Positions 6,777-12,002 of a stretch of 23,590 nucleotides of DNA are shown piece by piece. How positions within the stretch are numbered: the first letter of the stretch is position 1; each line of letters begins with the position of its first letter. Below the pieces are notes generated by a model. That model made no database searches. It was not told where the DNA came from and saw only the letters and a list, made by a program, of their open reading frames with translations. Origin of the DNA: a virus. A program made the position numbers and the translations under genes. The DNA lies in the IMG/VR virus record IMGVR_UViG_3300037193_001675, positions 1 to 23,590 of that record; one strand, 5' to 3'.

Positions 6777-6970
6777 GAGCAGAAGTCGCTCCAATCGGTG
6801 CTGTCGAAGTTGGCTTTGCAGATGAGACGTCCATCTCGGTCGATGAAAGACACGACCACCCGACTGTCGCCCTTGTGACGGGCGATCAGCCGGTGGCCGC
6901 TTGCAGAGACGATGGTCTTGACCGTCTTTGTCCTCGACCGAAACTTCCGCTCTCGACGGAAGCTCGGCAC
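6773..6970 (-). CDS. Hypothetical basic protein (65 aa)
   Basis: GTG 6970 starts five bases after the stop of the HTH gene, with GAGGA upstream inside that gene's end. The N-terminus is strongly basic (SFRRERKFRSRTKTVKT). The rest is beta-like (RVVVSFIDRDGRLICKANF). It may bind nucleic acid, but no family is recognised. It is co-transcribed with the HTH gene at 6975. Confidence 0.68.
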   Translation of the reverse strand: MPSFRRERKFRSRTKTVKTIVSASGHRLIARHKGDSRVVVSFIDRDGRLICKANFDSTDWSDFCS

Positions 6971-6974
6971 GGAG

Positions 6975-7217
6975 CTAGTCCTCGTCGTCGGTCTCGTCGT
7001 CCTCGACCTCGTCCTCGTTGCGGTACTCCTCGAGGATGCGATCGCGCTGCTTCTGCGAGAACTTGTACTGCTTCCCGCGACCGACGCCGAGGTTGTTGTC
7101 TCGGAGCCACACCCGAAGCGTCTTGGCCTCGATGCCCAGCTCCTCGGCGACGTCCGAGGTGGTGAAGGTCTTCACCTTCTTGTTGCTCTTCTTGTCCTTC
7201 TTGGCCGCCTTGGCCAT
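6975..7217 (-). CDS. Small HTH protein with acidic tail (paralogue B)
   Basis: The 80-aa protein has a Lys-rich N-terminus (2-17), a helix-turn-helix core at 18-53 (TTSDVAEELGIEAKTLRVWL, then GRGKQYKFS) and an all-acidic tail (68-80). The core aligns with the proteins at 11426 and 12466: D-V/L-A-E/D ... G-x-E ... T-L/F-R ... L/I/V-R and a following R-G-K-x-Y-x-F. Family resemblance to MerR/excisionase-type HTH is plausible. ATG 7217 follows AGGAGG by eight bases, and that SD lies in the ACAGGA hairpin at 7225. It is first behind the promoter at 7265, and autoregulation is an inference. Confidence 0.82.
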   Translation of the reverse strand: MAKAAKKDKKSNKKVKTFTTSDVAEELGIEAKTLRVWLRDNNLGVGRGKQYKFSQKQRDRILEEYRNEDEVEDDETDDED

Positions 7218-7224
7218 TGTACTG

Positions 7225-7236
7225 CCCTCCTGTGGG
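7225..7236 (-). promoter_or_regulatory. SD-hairpin element (CCC-ACAGGA-GGG)
   Basis: A 3-bp stem with the ACAGGA hexaloop contains the AGGAGG Shine-Dalgarno of the HTH gene at 7217. Confidence 0.6.
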
Positions 7237-7264
7237 TGGGTGGATACAGTTTTCCTACTCTTCA

Positions 7265-7296
7265 AGTATACCTATCACAGGTAACAACTTGATAAA
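7265..7296 (-). promoter_or_regulatory. Leftward promoter with TTTATCAA / CTGTGA / TATACTT layout
   Basis: On the minus strand TTTATCAA (7296-7289), CTGTGA (7280-7275) and TATACT (7270-7265) occur at exactly the spacing seen at 8977-9008. TATCAA to TATACT is 18 bases. The predicted leader to ATG 7217 is about 41 bases. Confidence 0.7.
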
Positions 7297-7299
7297 GTG

Positions 7300-7491
7300 T
7301 TAGCCTGATGACTGGAGTCCCATCATGATGTCGATGGCGGCCTCGAACTCCTCGAGCGTCAGCTTTCCCATCACGTAGAGGTGTTTCCACGCGGCAATCT
7401 GTCCATCCCACAGCCGCTCTGGTAGCCGGCCGTAGTCGAACCACTGCTGGTACTCGGTGGTGCTGAGGAGTCCTTCAGGCCCGAGGCTCAC
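7300..7491 (-). CDS. Hypothetical protein (63 aa)
   Basis: GTG 7491 starts a helical 63-aa protein (YQQWFDYGRLPERLWDGQIA ... LTLEEFEAAIDIMMGL) just after the stop of the gene at 7495. The SD is weak (AAGGGG, 12 bases upstream). The LTLEEFEAAIDIMMG segment is EF-hand-sized but lacks a calcium loop. It ends four bases before the promoter at 7265-7296, so the operon from 8934 stops here. Confidence 0.68.
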   Translation of the reverse strand: MSLGPEGLLSTTEYQQWFDYGRLPERLWDGQIAAWKHLYVMGKLTLEEFEAAIDIMMGLQSSG

Positions 7492-7494
7492 AGC

Positions 7495-7764
7495 CTAGTT
7501 GCGCCCCTTACGTTTTCTCGGCGTTTCCACTTGCACTCCCACCTTCTGTGCCTGGGTGGAGCGCTTGGCGTCGGTCTTGAGCAGGCGGTACTCGTAGTTT
7601 GCCGCCCCGATGGCGACGTTGCTCAGGGCGTCCCATGGGGTGGTCCCGTACGCAGTGATTCCCCTGCGGGGTAGCGGGTCGCCGTATGCCGTGGCGGCGA
7701 AGGGCTTTTTGTACCCCTCGCCGAGATGCACCAGCTCGAAGCGGTAGTTGTTGGTCAGTTCCAC
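7495..7764 (-). CDS. Hypothetical basic protein (89 aa)
   Basis: I chose GTG 7764 because AAGGAG lies ten bases upstream. The frame opens at GTG 7791, but that start has no RBS and would place AAGGAG inside the gene. The protein (VELTNNYRFELVHLGEGYKK ... WDALSNVAIGAANYEYRLL) looks alpha/beta, with a very basic C-terminal tail (PRKRKGRN). No family is recognised. The tail suggests nucleic-acid contact. Confidence 0.68.
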   Translation of the reverse strand: MELTNNYRFELVHLGEGYKKPFAATAYGDPLPRRGITAYGTTPWDALSNVAIGAANYEYRLLKTDAKRSTQAQKVGVQVETPRKRKGRN

Positions 7765-7801
7765 AGCGATATGTCTCCTTGATGGGGGCACTTACTTTTG
7801 G

Positions 7802-8308
7802 TTAGCTGGGGTCGGGCCTGTGACTGTTGACCTTCTCGTGGGTGGTAGCCCACTCCTGTTTCATCCAGTCCTCTTGCTTGTCGTACACTTCGTTGAACTC
7901 CCGGGCGACGCGCTCCCGACGGATGGCGTTGTTCTGGTACAGCTCGTCCAGGTCGGTGGCCATGGAGTAGCTGAGTTCCACAGCTTCTGGCCAGTAGTCG
8001 AAGTGGTCGTCGTCGGCTCCTGTCGGCCCGTCGGCCCAGGTGAGAATGTGCTTGTGGAACCTGTCGTCGATGTGTCCTCTGGTGCCTCGGTAGCCGATGA
8101 GGAGGCCGAACGGGTCTAGCTCGGAGTCGTAACCGATTGCCAGAGCGGCTTTTCTGGCTGCCTCGTAGGCCCGCGGAGACTCTGAGAGGGCTTCCATGAG
8201 GTTGAAGAAGTTGATGAGGGTATGGAAGCCCTCGGGCGTGTACTCACCGTGGTAATCATGGTAAAGGACTGTCACCACGTTGCCTTTGGTGTATTGGTGG
8301 GCGATCAC
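7802..8308 (-). CDS. Hypothetical acidic protein (168 aa)
   Basis: This is the largest leftward protein. GTG 8308 overlaps the upstream stop as GTGA, and a full AGGAGG lies ten bases before it. The composition is acidic and rich in Asp, His and aromatic residues (VTVLYHDYHGEYTPEGFHTL, HFDYWPEAVELSY). Two helical stretches occupy residues about 30-60 and 105-150. No catalytic motif or family is recognised. Confidence 0.75.
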   Translation of the reverse strand: MIAHQYTKGNVVTVLYHDYHGEYTPEGFHTLINFFNLMEALSESPRAYEAARKAALAIGYDSELDPFGLLIGYRGTRGHIDDRFHKHILTWADGPTGADDDHFDYWPEAVELSYSMATDLDELYQNNAIRRERVAREFNEVYDKQEDWMKQEWATTHEKVNSHRPDPS

Positions 8309-8622
8309 TGCTTGATGTCCTCCTGGGGGATGATGCGGAACTCGTCGTCATCGTCTCCGATGAAGACGGCCGCGGTGATTGACCAGCTGATGCCGTCGAA
8401 GTATGCTCGGCCGAACAGGCGTGTGCCGTAGCCCTCGTCCACTATCCACAGGCAGATGTCGTGGCTGTCGTCGAAGTCCACGGAGATGTCGGGACTGTTG
8501 GCTTGGTAGAACTCGACGTCGTTGGGCCAGGCGAGTTCTCGGCGGGCGTGGCGCTCAAAGACGGCGAGGAGTTCTCGTTTGCGTTGGGAGTGTCCTGCGC
8601 CGTACTCGTGGGTGTGTGCCAT
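8305..8622 (-). CDS. Hypothetical acidic protein (105 aa)
   Basis: ATG 8622 lies three bases after the upstream TAG, with AGAGGA ten bases before it. After a basic helical start (QRKRELLAVFERHARRELAW) the protein is strongly acidic (DISVDFDDSHD, IGDDDDEFR). Alternation of charged and hydrophobic residues suggests a beta sheet. Acidic small proteins of this kind can mimic DNA, but nothing specific supports that here. Confidence 0.72.
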   Translation of the reverse strand: MAHTHEYGAGHSQRKRELLAVFERHARRELAWPNDVEFYQANSPDISVDFDDSHDICLWIVDEGYGTRLFGRAYFDGISWSITAAVFIGDDDDEFRIIPQEDIKQ

Positions 8623-8625
8623 TGG

Positions 8626-8934
8626 CTACTGTTCCTCTTGGCCTTCGATGGAGAGGGCTGCCTTGGTGTAGAGAGTGTCGGTGAGGTCCATCAGCTCGAT
8701 CTCGACTTGGACGTACTCGTCGCTGGGAGCGTTGAGCACCTGTTGGGCCTGGTCGGAGCTGTGGGGTGAGATGCCTAGGCGGTCAATGTACTGCTTGGCC
8801 TCGTCTTGGGTGGCGAACTCGCGCTTGATGAAGACGTGAGGCGGTGGACTGTCTGGTGTTGGCGAGAGCGGGTCGTCCTTGCTCCACACCACTTCTTTGT
8901 AGTGGGGCTCGGTGCTGATCTCGATGTGGATCAT
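8626..8934 (-). CDS. Hypothetical protein, first gene of the P8977 operon (102 aa)
   Basis: I chose ATG 8934, with AAGGAG about 11 bases upstream, over the longer frame to 9042, which would run through the promoter. Residues 1-17 (MIHIEISTEPHYKEVVW) and 34-42 are strands, followed by helices (ATQDEAKQYIDRLG, SSDQAQQVLNA). The leader is about 36 bases and has no ACAGGA hairpin, unlike most independently initiated leftward genes. No family is recognised. Confidence 0.7.
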   Translation of the reverse strand: MIHIEISTEPHYKEVVWSKDDPLSPTPDSPPPHVFIKREFATQDEAKQYIDRLGISPHSSDQAQQVLNAPSDEYVQVEIELMDLTDTLYTKAALSIEGQEEQ

Positions 8935-8976
8935 CCGCTTTGTGGCTCCTTGTGTAGCAGGTTTCCTGACTCTGAA

Positions 8977-9008
8977 AGTATAGCTCTCACAGTTTTCACT
9001 TTGATAAA
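8977..9008 (-). promoter_or_regulatory. Leftward promoter with TTTATCAA / CTGTGA / TATACTT layout
   Basis: On the minus strand TTTATCAA (9008-9001), CTGTGA (8992-8987) and TATACT (8982-8977) repeat the arrangement at 7265-7296 with identical spacing, while most bases between differ. It drives the operon from 8934 down to 7300. Confidence 0.72.
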
Positions 9009-9083
9009 TCTTTGTGGGGGCCACAGGGGAGTTCTTCCACACCCGCTACGCTTTTTGGTCTGTGGTGCCACAAAAATGTCGTT

Positions 9084-9105
9084 GGGCCCCTCTAAAGAGG
9101 GGTCC
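9084..9105 (-). terminator. Probable leftward terminator hairpin
   Basis: GGGCCCCTC pairs with GAGGGGTCC over about 9-10 bp with a small TAAA loop. On the minus strand a TTTTT run appears about eight bases after the stem. It sits between the last gene of the upstream unit (stop at 9312) and the promoter at 8977. Confidence 0.55.
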
Positions 9106-9113
9106 CAGAAAAT

Positions 9114-9134
9114 CGCAAAATGTGACAATTTGCG
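9114..9134. promoter_or_regulatory. Operator-like inverted repeat (CGCAAA-N9-TTTGCG)
   Basis: CGCAAA (9114-9119) and TTTGCG (9129-9134) flank TGTGACA. A further TTTTTGCG half-site lies about 30 bases to the right (9161-9168). It lies in the gene-free island upstream of the promoter at 8977, which suggests a repressor site. No regulator can be matched to it. Confidence 0.4.
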
Positions 9135-9210
9135 GCAGGGGGTACCAGGAGTTGGAAGGATTTTTGCGACTCGTGGAATAGAAGGTGGCGGTGGGGGGGT
9201 TGGTGATAGG

Positions 9211-9254
9211 GCTCGGTGAGGGACTTGAACCCTCTGTTTTGACCTGGACCGAGC
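9211..9254 (-). other. tRNA-like acceptor/T-arm minihelix
   Basis: On the minus strand a perfect 7-bp acceptor (GCTCGGT with ACCGAGC) encloses a perfect 5-bp T stem (GAGGG/CCCTC) and a canonical seven-base T loop (TTCAAGT). Only 13 bases (CCAGGTCAAAACA) separate the 5' acceptor strand from the T arm, so the D and anticodon arms are absent. CCA is not encoded. It could be a decayed tRNA, a tRNA mimic or a remnant of an attachment site. Confidence 0.45.
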
Positions 9255-9287
9255 TTCTTGTGCTGTGGTGTGGGCCGAGGGTAGCGT

Positions 9288-9303
9288 CAACCCTATAGGG
9301 TTG
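9288..9303. repeat. 16-bp perfect palindrome
   Basis: CAACCCTATAGGGTTG is fully self-complementary and lies eight bases beyond the leftward stop at 9312. On the plus strand it is followed by TTTTCTG, on the minus strand by no T-run. It could be an operator or a terminator for antisense transcription. Confidence 0.5.
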
Positions 9304-9311
9304 TTTTCTGA

Positions 9312-9497
9312 CTACTCCACGGCCAACAGTGCTGACCAGCGGTTGACGGCCTCGTACTCGAGCTCGACGGCTCGGATGCGACGCCATTCGCGGCGACGGC
9401 CAAAGAACAGCTCGGCCTGGTCCTTGTACGCCTTCGACAGGTCGTACAGGCGCTGGATCAGTTCCAGCTCACGGCTGATGGGATCGATGTTGTTCAC
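9312..9497 (-). CDS. Hypothetical helical protein, start uncertain
   Basis: The protein is one long basic amphipathic helix (ELELIQRLYDLSKAYKDQAE, then REWRRIRAVELEYEAV), possibly a coiled coil. Three starts are possible. ATG 9530 has no RBS and overlaps the upstream gene by 37 bases. GTG 9497 overlaps the upstream stop as GTGA, but AGGAG abuts it. ATC 9488 is exactly eight bases after AGGAGG. I give the GTG, which fits the local overlap habit. The leader carries a degenerate ACAGAGGA version of the hairpin loop. Confidence 0.62.
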   Translation of the reverse strand: MNNIDPISRELELIQRLYDLSKAYKDQAELFFGRRREWRRIRAVELEYEAVNRWSALLAVE

Positions 9498-9838
9498 CTC
9501 CTCTGTGGGTCGAAGAATGGGTGTTCCCATCCGAGGGAGATGGGCTTGTCGTTGATCGGTTGGTCCTCGATAGTGGCGACCCCACCGTTGAGGAAGTCTC
9601 CCTCACAGTCTCGGATGAGGAACTGGATGAAGAGGCTGTCCGTATCGGTGTAGGAGATGAAGACGGTGAAGTTGTCCCCCTCCGACTCCAGAATGAACGG
9701 TCCTGCCATCCACTCTGCGAATCCATGGTCGGAGTCGATCATCATCTCACCTGTGAGGGACGTGCCCTTGAGGTCGAGGCCCCGCTCGGACCTAATCAGG
9801 TCGAGCAGAGCCTCGTTGTTGAACTCGCGGGTGATCAT
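9494..9838 (-). CDS. Hypothetical acidic protein (114 aa)
   Basis: ATG 9838 overlaps the upstream stop as ATGA. The protein starts with a helix (NNEALLDLIRSERGLDL) and continues as an acidic beta-rich region (GDNFTVFISYTDTDSLFIQF). No family is recognised. Translation is probably coupled to the gene at 9835-10125. Confidence 0.72.
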   Translation of the reverse strand: MITREFNNEALLDLIRSERGLDLKGTSLTGEMMIDSDHGFAEWMAGPFILESEGDNFTVFISYTDTDSLFIQFLIRDCEGDFLNGGVATIEDQPINDKPISLGWEHPFFDPQRR

Positions 9839-10125
9839 TCGTAATGTGGCCTCGGTTTGTCGGTGTCGTCGAGCTTGCCCGGCTCGTCCTCGACGAAGTA
9901 GTAGTGGTCGGTGTGGTTGGCGACCGAGAAGCGGCCCTGGTAGGTGCCGGAGGGCTGGAGCCGGTCCGCCTTGGCTCTGGCATTGAGCTCTCCTGCGAGC
10001 TGCTTGGCCTCTTCTTTGGACAGATCGGAGGCGATGGTGCCCGAGAACCTCTGGCGGTCATACCACCATCCTCCCTCCTCCGGCCCGCCATAGTGGCGAG
10101 TGATCTTGTATCGACTGACGTACAT
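9835..10125 (-). CDS. Hypothetical protein (96 aa)
   Basis: ATG 10125 overlaps the previous stop as TGATG, with GGAGGA nine bases upstream. The N-terminus is aromatic and beta-like (MYVSRYKITRHYGG, GGWWYDRQRFSGTI), followed by a helix (SKEEAKQLAGELNARAKAD) and another strand pair (QGRFSVANHTDHYYFVEDE). This order is that of many small phage accessory proteins, but no family is recognised. Confidence 0.72.
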   Translation of the reverse strand: MYVSRYKITRHYGGPEEGGWWYDRQRFSGTIASDLSKEEAKQLAGELNARAKADRLQPSGTYQGRFSVANHTDHYYFVEDEPGKLDDTDKPRPHYE

Positions 10126-10328
10126 CAGATGACGTCCTCCGGCCCGAGAACGTGGGCCATCTCGTTGGGGTTGTAGACGGAGCCTCCCACGACGGAGAAG
10201 CTGGCGAGGCAGATCGTGCAGCGGGCGCTGTACCCGATGCCCGGAGCTGCGTAGTGGGCGACGTACTCCAACGTGGAGTCATCCTCGGAGCAGGCGAAGT
10301 GCCTGCAGTCCGGGTTGATGTCGTTCAT
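10125..10328 (-). CDS. Small Cys/His-rich protein (67 aa), possible zinc binding
   Basis: ATG 10328 is ten bases after AGGAGG, and the in-frame start further upstream would run through the hairpin. CRHFAC (Cys8, His10, Cys13) and CTIC (Cys37, Cys40) could bind one zinc ion, a frequent layout of small phage DNA- or protein-binding modules. Asp/Glu residues follow the first pair. It heads the 10328-9312 chain of overlapping genes and carries an AACC/GGTT SD hairpin. Confidence 0.72.
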   Translation of the reverse strand: MNDINPDCRHFACSEDDSTLEYVAHYAAPGIGYSARCTICLASFSVVGGSVYNPNEMAHVLGPEDVI

Positions 10329-10336
10329 CCCTGTGG

Positions 10337-10350
10337 AACCTCCTGTGGTT
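10337..10350 (-). promoter_or_regulatory. SD-hairpin element (AACC-ACAGGA-GGTT)
   Basis: A 4-bp stem closes the ACAGGA loop over the Shine-Dalgarno of the gene at 10328. Positions three and four of the stem are A-T, unlike the C-G or G-C in other copies. Confidence 0.68.
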
Positions 10351-10398
10351 GATAGACAGGGCACCCTCCCCACCCGGTGGATGGAGAGAGTGTCGAGC

Positions 10399-10650
10399 CT
10401 ACTCGCCTCTGGGGTCGTCCCAGGCGTCGGGGTTGGCCGGCGGGTTCGTGTCGCTCTTGGTGAGCGTGATCGAGAACTCGGTGTTCATGAGCTCGAACTC
10501 GTAGGACTGGACGGCGTCCGAGTCGGTGATGCTGTTCTCGAAGTCCTTGCCGGCCAAGGCGGCCGCGGCCTCGATGGGGCCCTGGCGGCCCTTGCCGGAG
10601 TGGGTGGACACCGTTCCGACGGTGACCAGCTTGGTGACTACGAAATCCAT
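10399..10650 (-). CDS. Hypothetical protein (83 aa)
   Basis: ATG 10650 is five bases after AGGAGG. The protein begins with a strand (MDFVVTKLVTVGTVST), continues with AAAALAGKDFENSITDSD and a second strand pair (YEFELMNTEFSITLT), and ends in a Pro/Asp-rich tail (PPANPDAWDDPRGE). It looks like a small independently expressed monocistron: a GC hairpin lies upstream, and a 47-base gap follows. No family is recognised. Confidence 0.72.
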   Translation of the reverse strand: MDFVVTKLVTVGTVSTHSGKGRQGPIEAAAALAGKDFENSITDSDAVQSYEFELMNTEFSITLTKSDTNPPANPDAWDDPRGE

Positions 10651-10652
10651 GA

Positions 10653-10668
10653 CGACCTCCTGTGGTCG
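10653..10668 (-). promoter_or_regulatory. SD-hairpin element (CGACC-ACAGGA-GGTCG)
   Basis: A 5-bp perfect stem closes the ACAGGA loop five bases before ATG 10650. It is one of the two longest stems of the set. Confidence 0.7.
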
Positions 10669-10693
10669 GTTAGCTCGGCGATAGTGCCGACCA

Positions 10694-10720
10694 GGCCCCC
10701 CGCCTATGCGACGGAGGGCC
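10694..10720 (-). terminator. GC-rich intergenic hairpin
   Basis: On the minus strand GGCCCTCCGTC pairs with GGCGGGGGGCC over 11 bp (two wobbles) around a GCATA loop. It lies nine bases after the stop at 10730 and has no T-run. It could be a terminator of the kind without a U tract, or a 3'-end stabiliser. Confidence 0.5.
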
Positions 10721-10729
10721 TCGTCGAAG

Positions 10730-10873
10730 CTACCAGCTGGTGTACTGACGGACCCTTCTGGTGGCCTCGTAGGACTGGCGCTGCTTGGCCTCTGCTCGTC
10801 GGTCCATGACGATGGCGTAGAGGAGGATGAGTGCCGCGTAGAGGATGAAGGCGGCGGCCTCGAGGACGGTCAT
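10730..10873 (-). CDS. Small single-pass membrane protein (47 aa)
   Basis: ATG 10873 overlaps the upstream stop as ATGA. The 47-aa product has one transmembrane helix (residues about 5-22, LEAAAFILYAALILLYAIVM) and a basic cytosolic tail (DRRAEAKQRQSYEATRRVRQ), giving an outside-to-inside orientation by the positive-inside rule. GAGGAG abuts the start. It could be a membrane-stress, exclusion or holin-like peptide, but nothing specific supports any of these. Confidence 0.7.
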   Translation of the reverse strand: MTVLEAAAFILYAALILLYAIVMDRRAEAKQRQSYEATRRVRQYTSW

Positions 10874-11136
10874 GCTCCTCGGAAGCCTCGGCGCTTGGCG
10901 TACTCGATGGTGCAGATCCTCTGGCCGTTGAGGATGGCGGAGTGCCTGCCGTCGTCCTGGACGGTGTCGAACCAGATGTCCTGGTTGGCGTCGGCCCCCT
11001 CGTGGTAGATGGTCGGGCCGTATGGGCCGAACTTGATGGTGCAGGGGACCATGTCGTAGTAGTTGTAGACTCGGTCACCGTCGTGGACGATCTTGCCGTC
11101 CTCGGTGCGAATCCCGATCTTGGTCTCGTTGTTCAC
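10870..11136 (-). CDS. Hypothetical protein (88 aa)
   Basis: GTG 11136 overlaps the stop of the ATC-start gene as GTGA, with GAGGA ten bases upstream. The pattern (TKIGIRTEDGKIVHDGDRVY, YDMVPCTIKFGPYG, RHSAILNGQRICTIEYA) resembles a small SH3-like barrel with a short basic tail (KRRGFRGA). No known family is recognised. Coupled translation with its neighbours is likely. Confidence 0.72.
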   Translation of the reverse strand: MNNETKIGIRTEDGKIVHDGDRVYNYYDMVPCTIKFGPYGPTIYHEGADANQDIWFDTVQDDGRHSAILNGQRICTIEYAKRRGFRGA

Positions 11137-11333
11137 TGGATGTGAATCCTCGGATCGAGGTTGGGTGATATGTCTCGGAGCCTGTTAGCGGACTCGTGGA
11201 AGAGCCGGCCGTGCTCCAGATGCTCGTCCAGGTCGAACGAATCGTGCTGGATGAAGTAGGCGGCGAGTGAAGCGTGGGCCTCGACTGCCTTCTGGAGGTC
11301 GATGACCTCGTCCAGATTGGGTTGCTGCTCGAT
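11133..11333 (-). CDS. Hypothetical helical protein with apparent ATC start (66 aa)
   Basis: An open frame of 66 codons ends as GTGA on the next start. It has no ATG, GTG or TTG anywhere near its 5' end. AGGAGG at 11346-11341, in the hairpin at 11338, lies seven bases before ATC 11333 and four before ATC 11336. The protein (IEQQPNLDEVIDLQKAVEAH ... FDLDEHLEHGRLFHESANRL) is acidic and helical, like its neighbours. I therefore propose translation from ATC. A lost start codon or a sequence error is the alternative. Function is unknown. Confidence 0.6.
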   Translation of the reverse strand: MEQQPNLDEVIDLQKAVEAHASLAAYFIQHDSFDLDEHLEHGRLFHESANRLRDISPNLDPRIHIQ

Positions 11334-11337
11334 GATG

Positions 11338-11353
11338 AACCCTCCTGTGGGTT
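11338..11353 (-). promoter_or_regulatory. SD-hairpin element (AACCC-ACAGGA-GGGTT)
   Basis: A 5-bp perfect stem closes the ACAGGA loop over the only Shine-Dalgarno available to the ATC-start gene. This supports the idea that the gene is translated. Confidence 0.7.
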
Positions 11354-11425
11354 GTGGACTATGGATAACGGAGCGGGGGAGCCTCGATGCCCCCCCTGCC
11401 GGCCTGGTTACCGGTTCTCCCGATG

Positions 11426-11842
11426 CTACTCGGTGTCGGACTCCTCGTTCTCGTCCTCCTCGGAGCTGAGCTCGTCGGTGAGCTCCTCCTCGGCGGCCGG
11501 CGTCTCCTCGGTCTCCTCGTCCTCGGAGTCCTCGGTGTCGTCCTCCTCCTCGGTCTCGGCCTCGGCGTCCTCGCTGATGAGCTTCTCGGCGATCTCGGCG
11601 GCCTGCTCCTCGGAGAGCTTCTTGACGGTCTCGGTGTTGCCCTCCTCGTCGGTGACCTCGGCCTCGCGGCCGGTGAGGAAGCCGGTGAGGAGGAGCGTGG
11701 CGTCCTCCGTGTTGAAGCTGTACTTCTTGCCCCGGCCGACTCGGGTGCCGTCGGACCGGATGTAGCGGCGGAAGGTGATGCCTTCGACCCCGACGAGGTC
11801 GGCGAGGTCCTGGCCGCTGTACGACTTGCTGGTGTTGCTCAT
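11426..11842 (-). CDS. HTH protein with long acidic tail (paralogue C)
   Basis: The 138-aa protein has the HTH core at residues 8-42 (YSGQDLADLVGVEGITFRRY, then GRGKKYSF), very close to the 12466 protein (shared GVEGITFRR and DGTRV). A helical middle follows (about 68-92), then about 45 residues that are nearly all D/E. ATG 11842 is five bases after AGGAGG inside the hairpin at 11846, and the longer frame to 11950 would cross it. It is first behind the promoter at 11973. A DNA-binding regulator or silencer antagonist is plausible from the HTH plus polyanionic tail. The function is not established. Confidence 0.82.
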   Translation of the reverse strand: MSNTSKSYSGQDLADLVGVEGITFRRYIRSDGTRVGRGKKYSFNTEDATLLLTGFLTGREAEVTDEEGNTETVKKLSEEQAAEIAEKLISEDAEAETEEEDDTEDSEDEETEETPAAEEELTDELSSEEDENEESDTE

Positions 11843-11845
11843 GGT

Positions 11846-11859
11846 GCCCTCCTGTGGGC
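11846..11859 (-). promoter_or_regulatory. SD-hairpin element (GCCC-ACAGGA-GGGC)
   Basis: A 4-bp stem closes the ACAGGA loop before ATG 11842. An upstream GGGC (11866-11863) can pair with the same GCCC arm, so two alternative structures are possible, one exposing and one enclosing the Shine-Dalgarno. Confidence 0.68.
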
Positions 11860-11972
11860 TTAGCCCGGCGGGATTGCCGGCGAGAGTGGACGATTCTCCT
11901 CTCGTCGGAAATCCTCGGTGGAGGGTTAGATGTCGTTGGCTCCTTTCCATCTTTTGACTTTCTCCTACGAGT

Positions 11973-12002
11973 AGTATATGCTACGCAGGCCCATCGCGTC
12001 TA
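11973..12002 (-). promoter_or_regulatory. Leftward promoter (TAGACG-18-TATACT)
   Basis: TATACT (11978-11973) matches the -10 of the promoters at 7265 and 8977. TAGACG (12002-11997) lies 18 bases upstream. GTAG and CTAC flank the -10 as a small inverted repeat. The leader to ATG 11842 is about 124 bases and contains no clear ORF. Confidence 0.55.

Noticed and set aside
9211-9254. Complete tRNA gene or attP core
   Set aside because: The D and anticodon arms are missing, and no integrase is encoded in the window, so only a tRNA-like fold is claimed.
9046-9387. Minus-strand frame of 113 codons across the gene-free island
   Set aside because: It runs over the tRNA-like fold, the palindrome and the terminator hairpin, and overlaps the gene at 9312 in another frame. 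No RBS.
10690-11078. Thr/Ser-rich minus-strand frame (10704-11078)
   Set aside because: Out-of-frame shadow of the 88-aa and 47-aa genes, which have matching ATGA overlaps.
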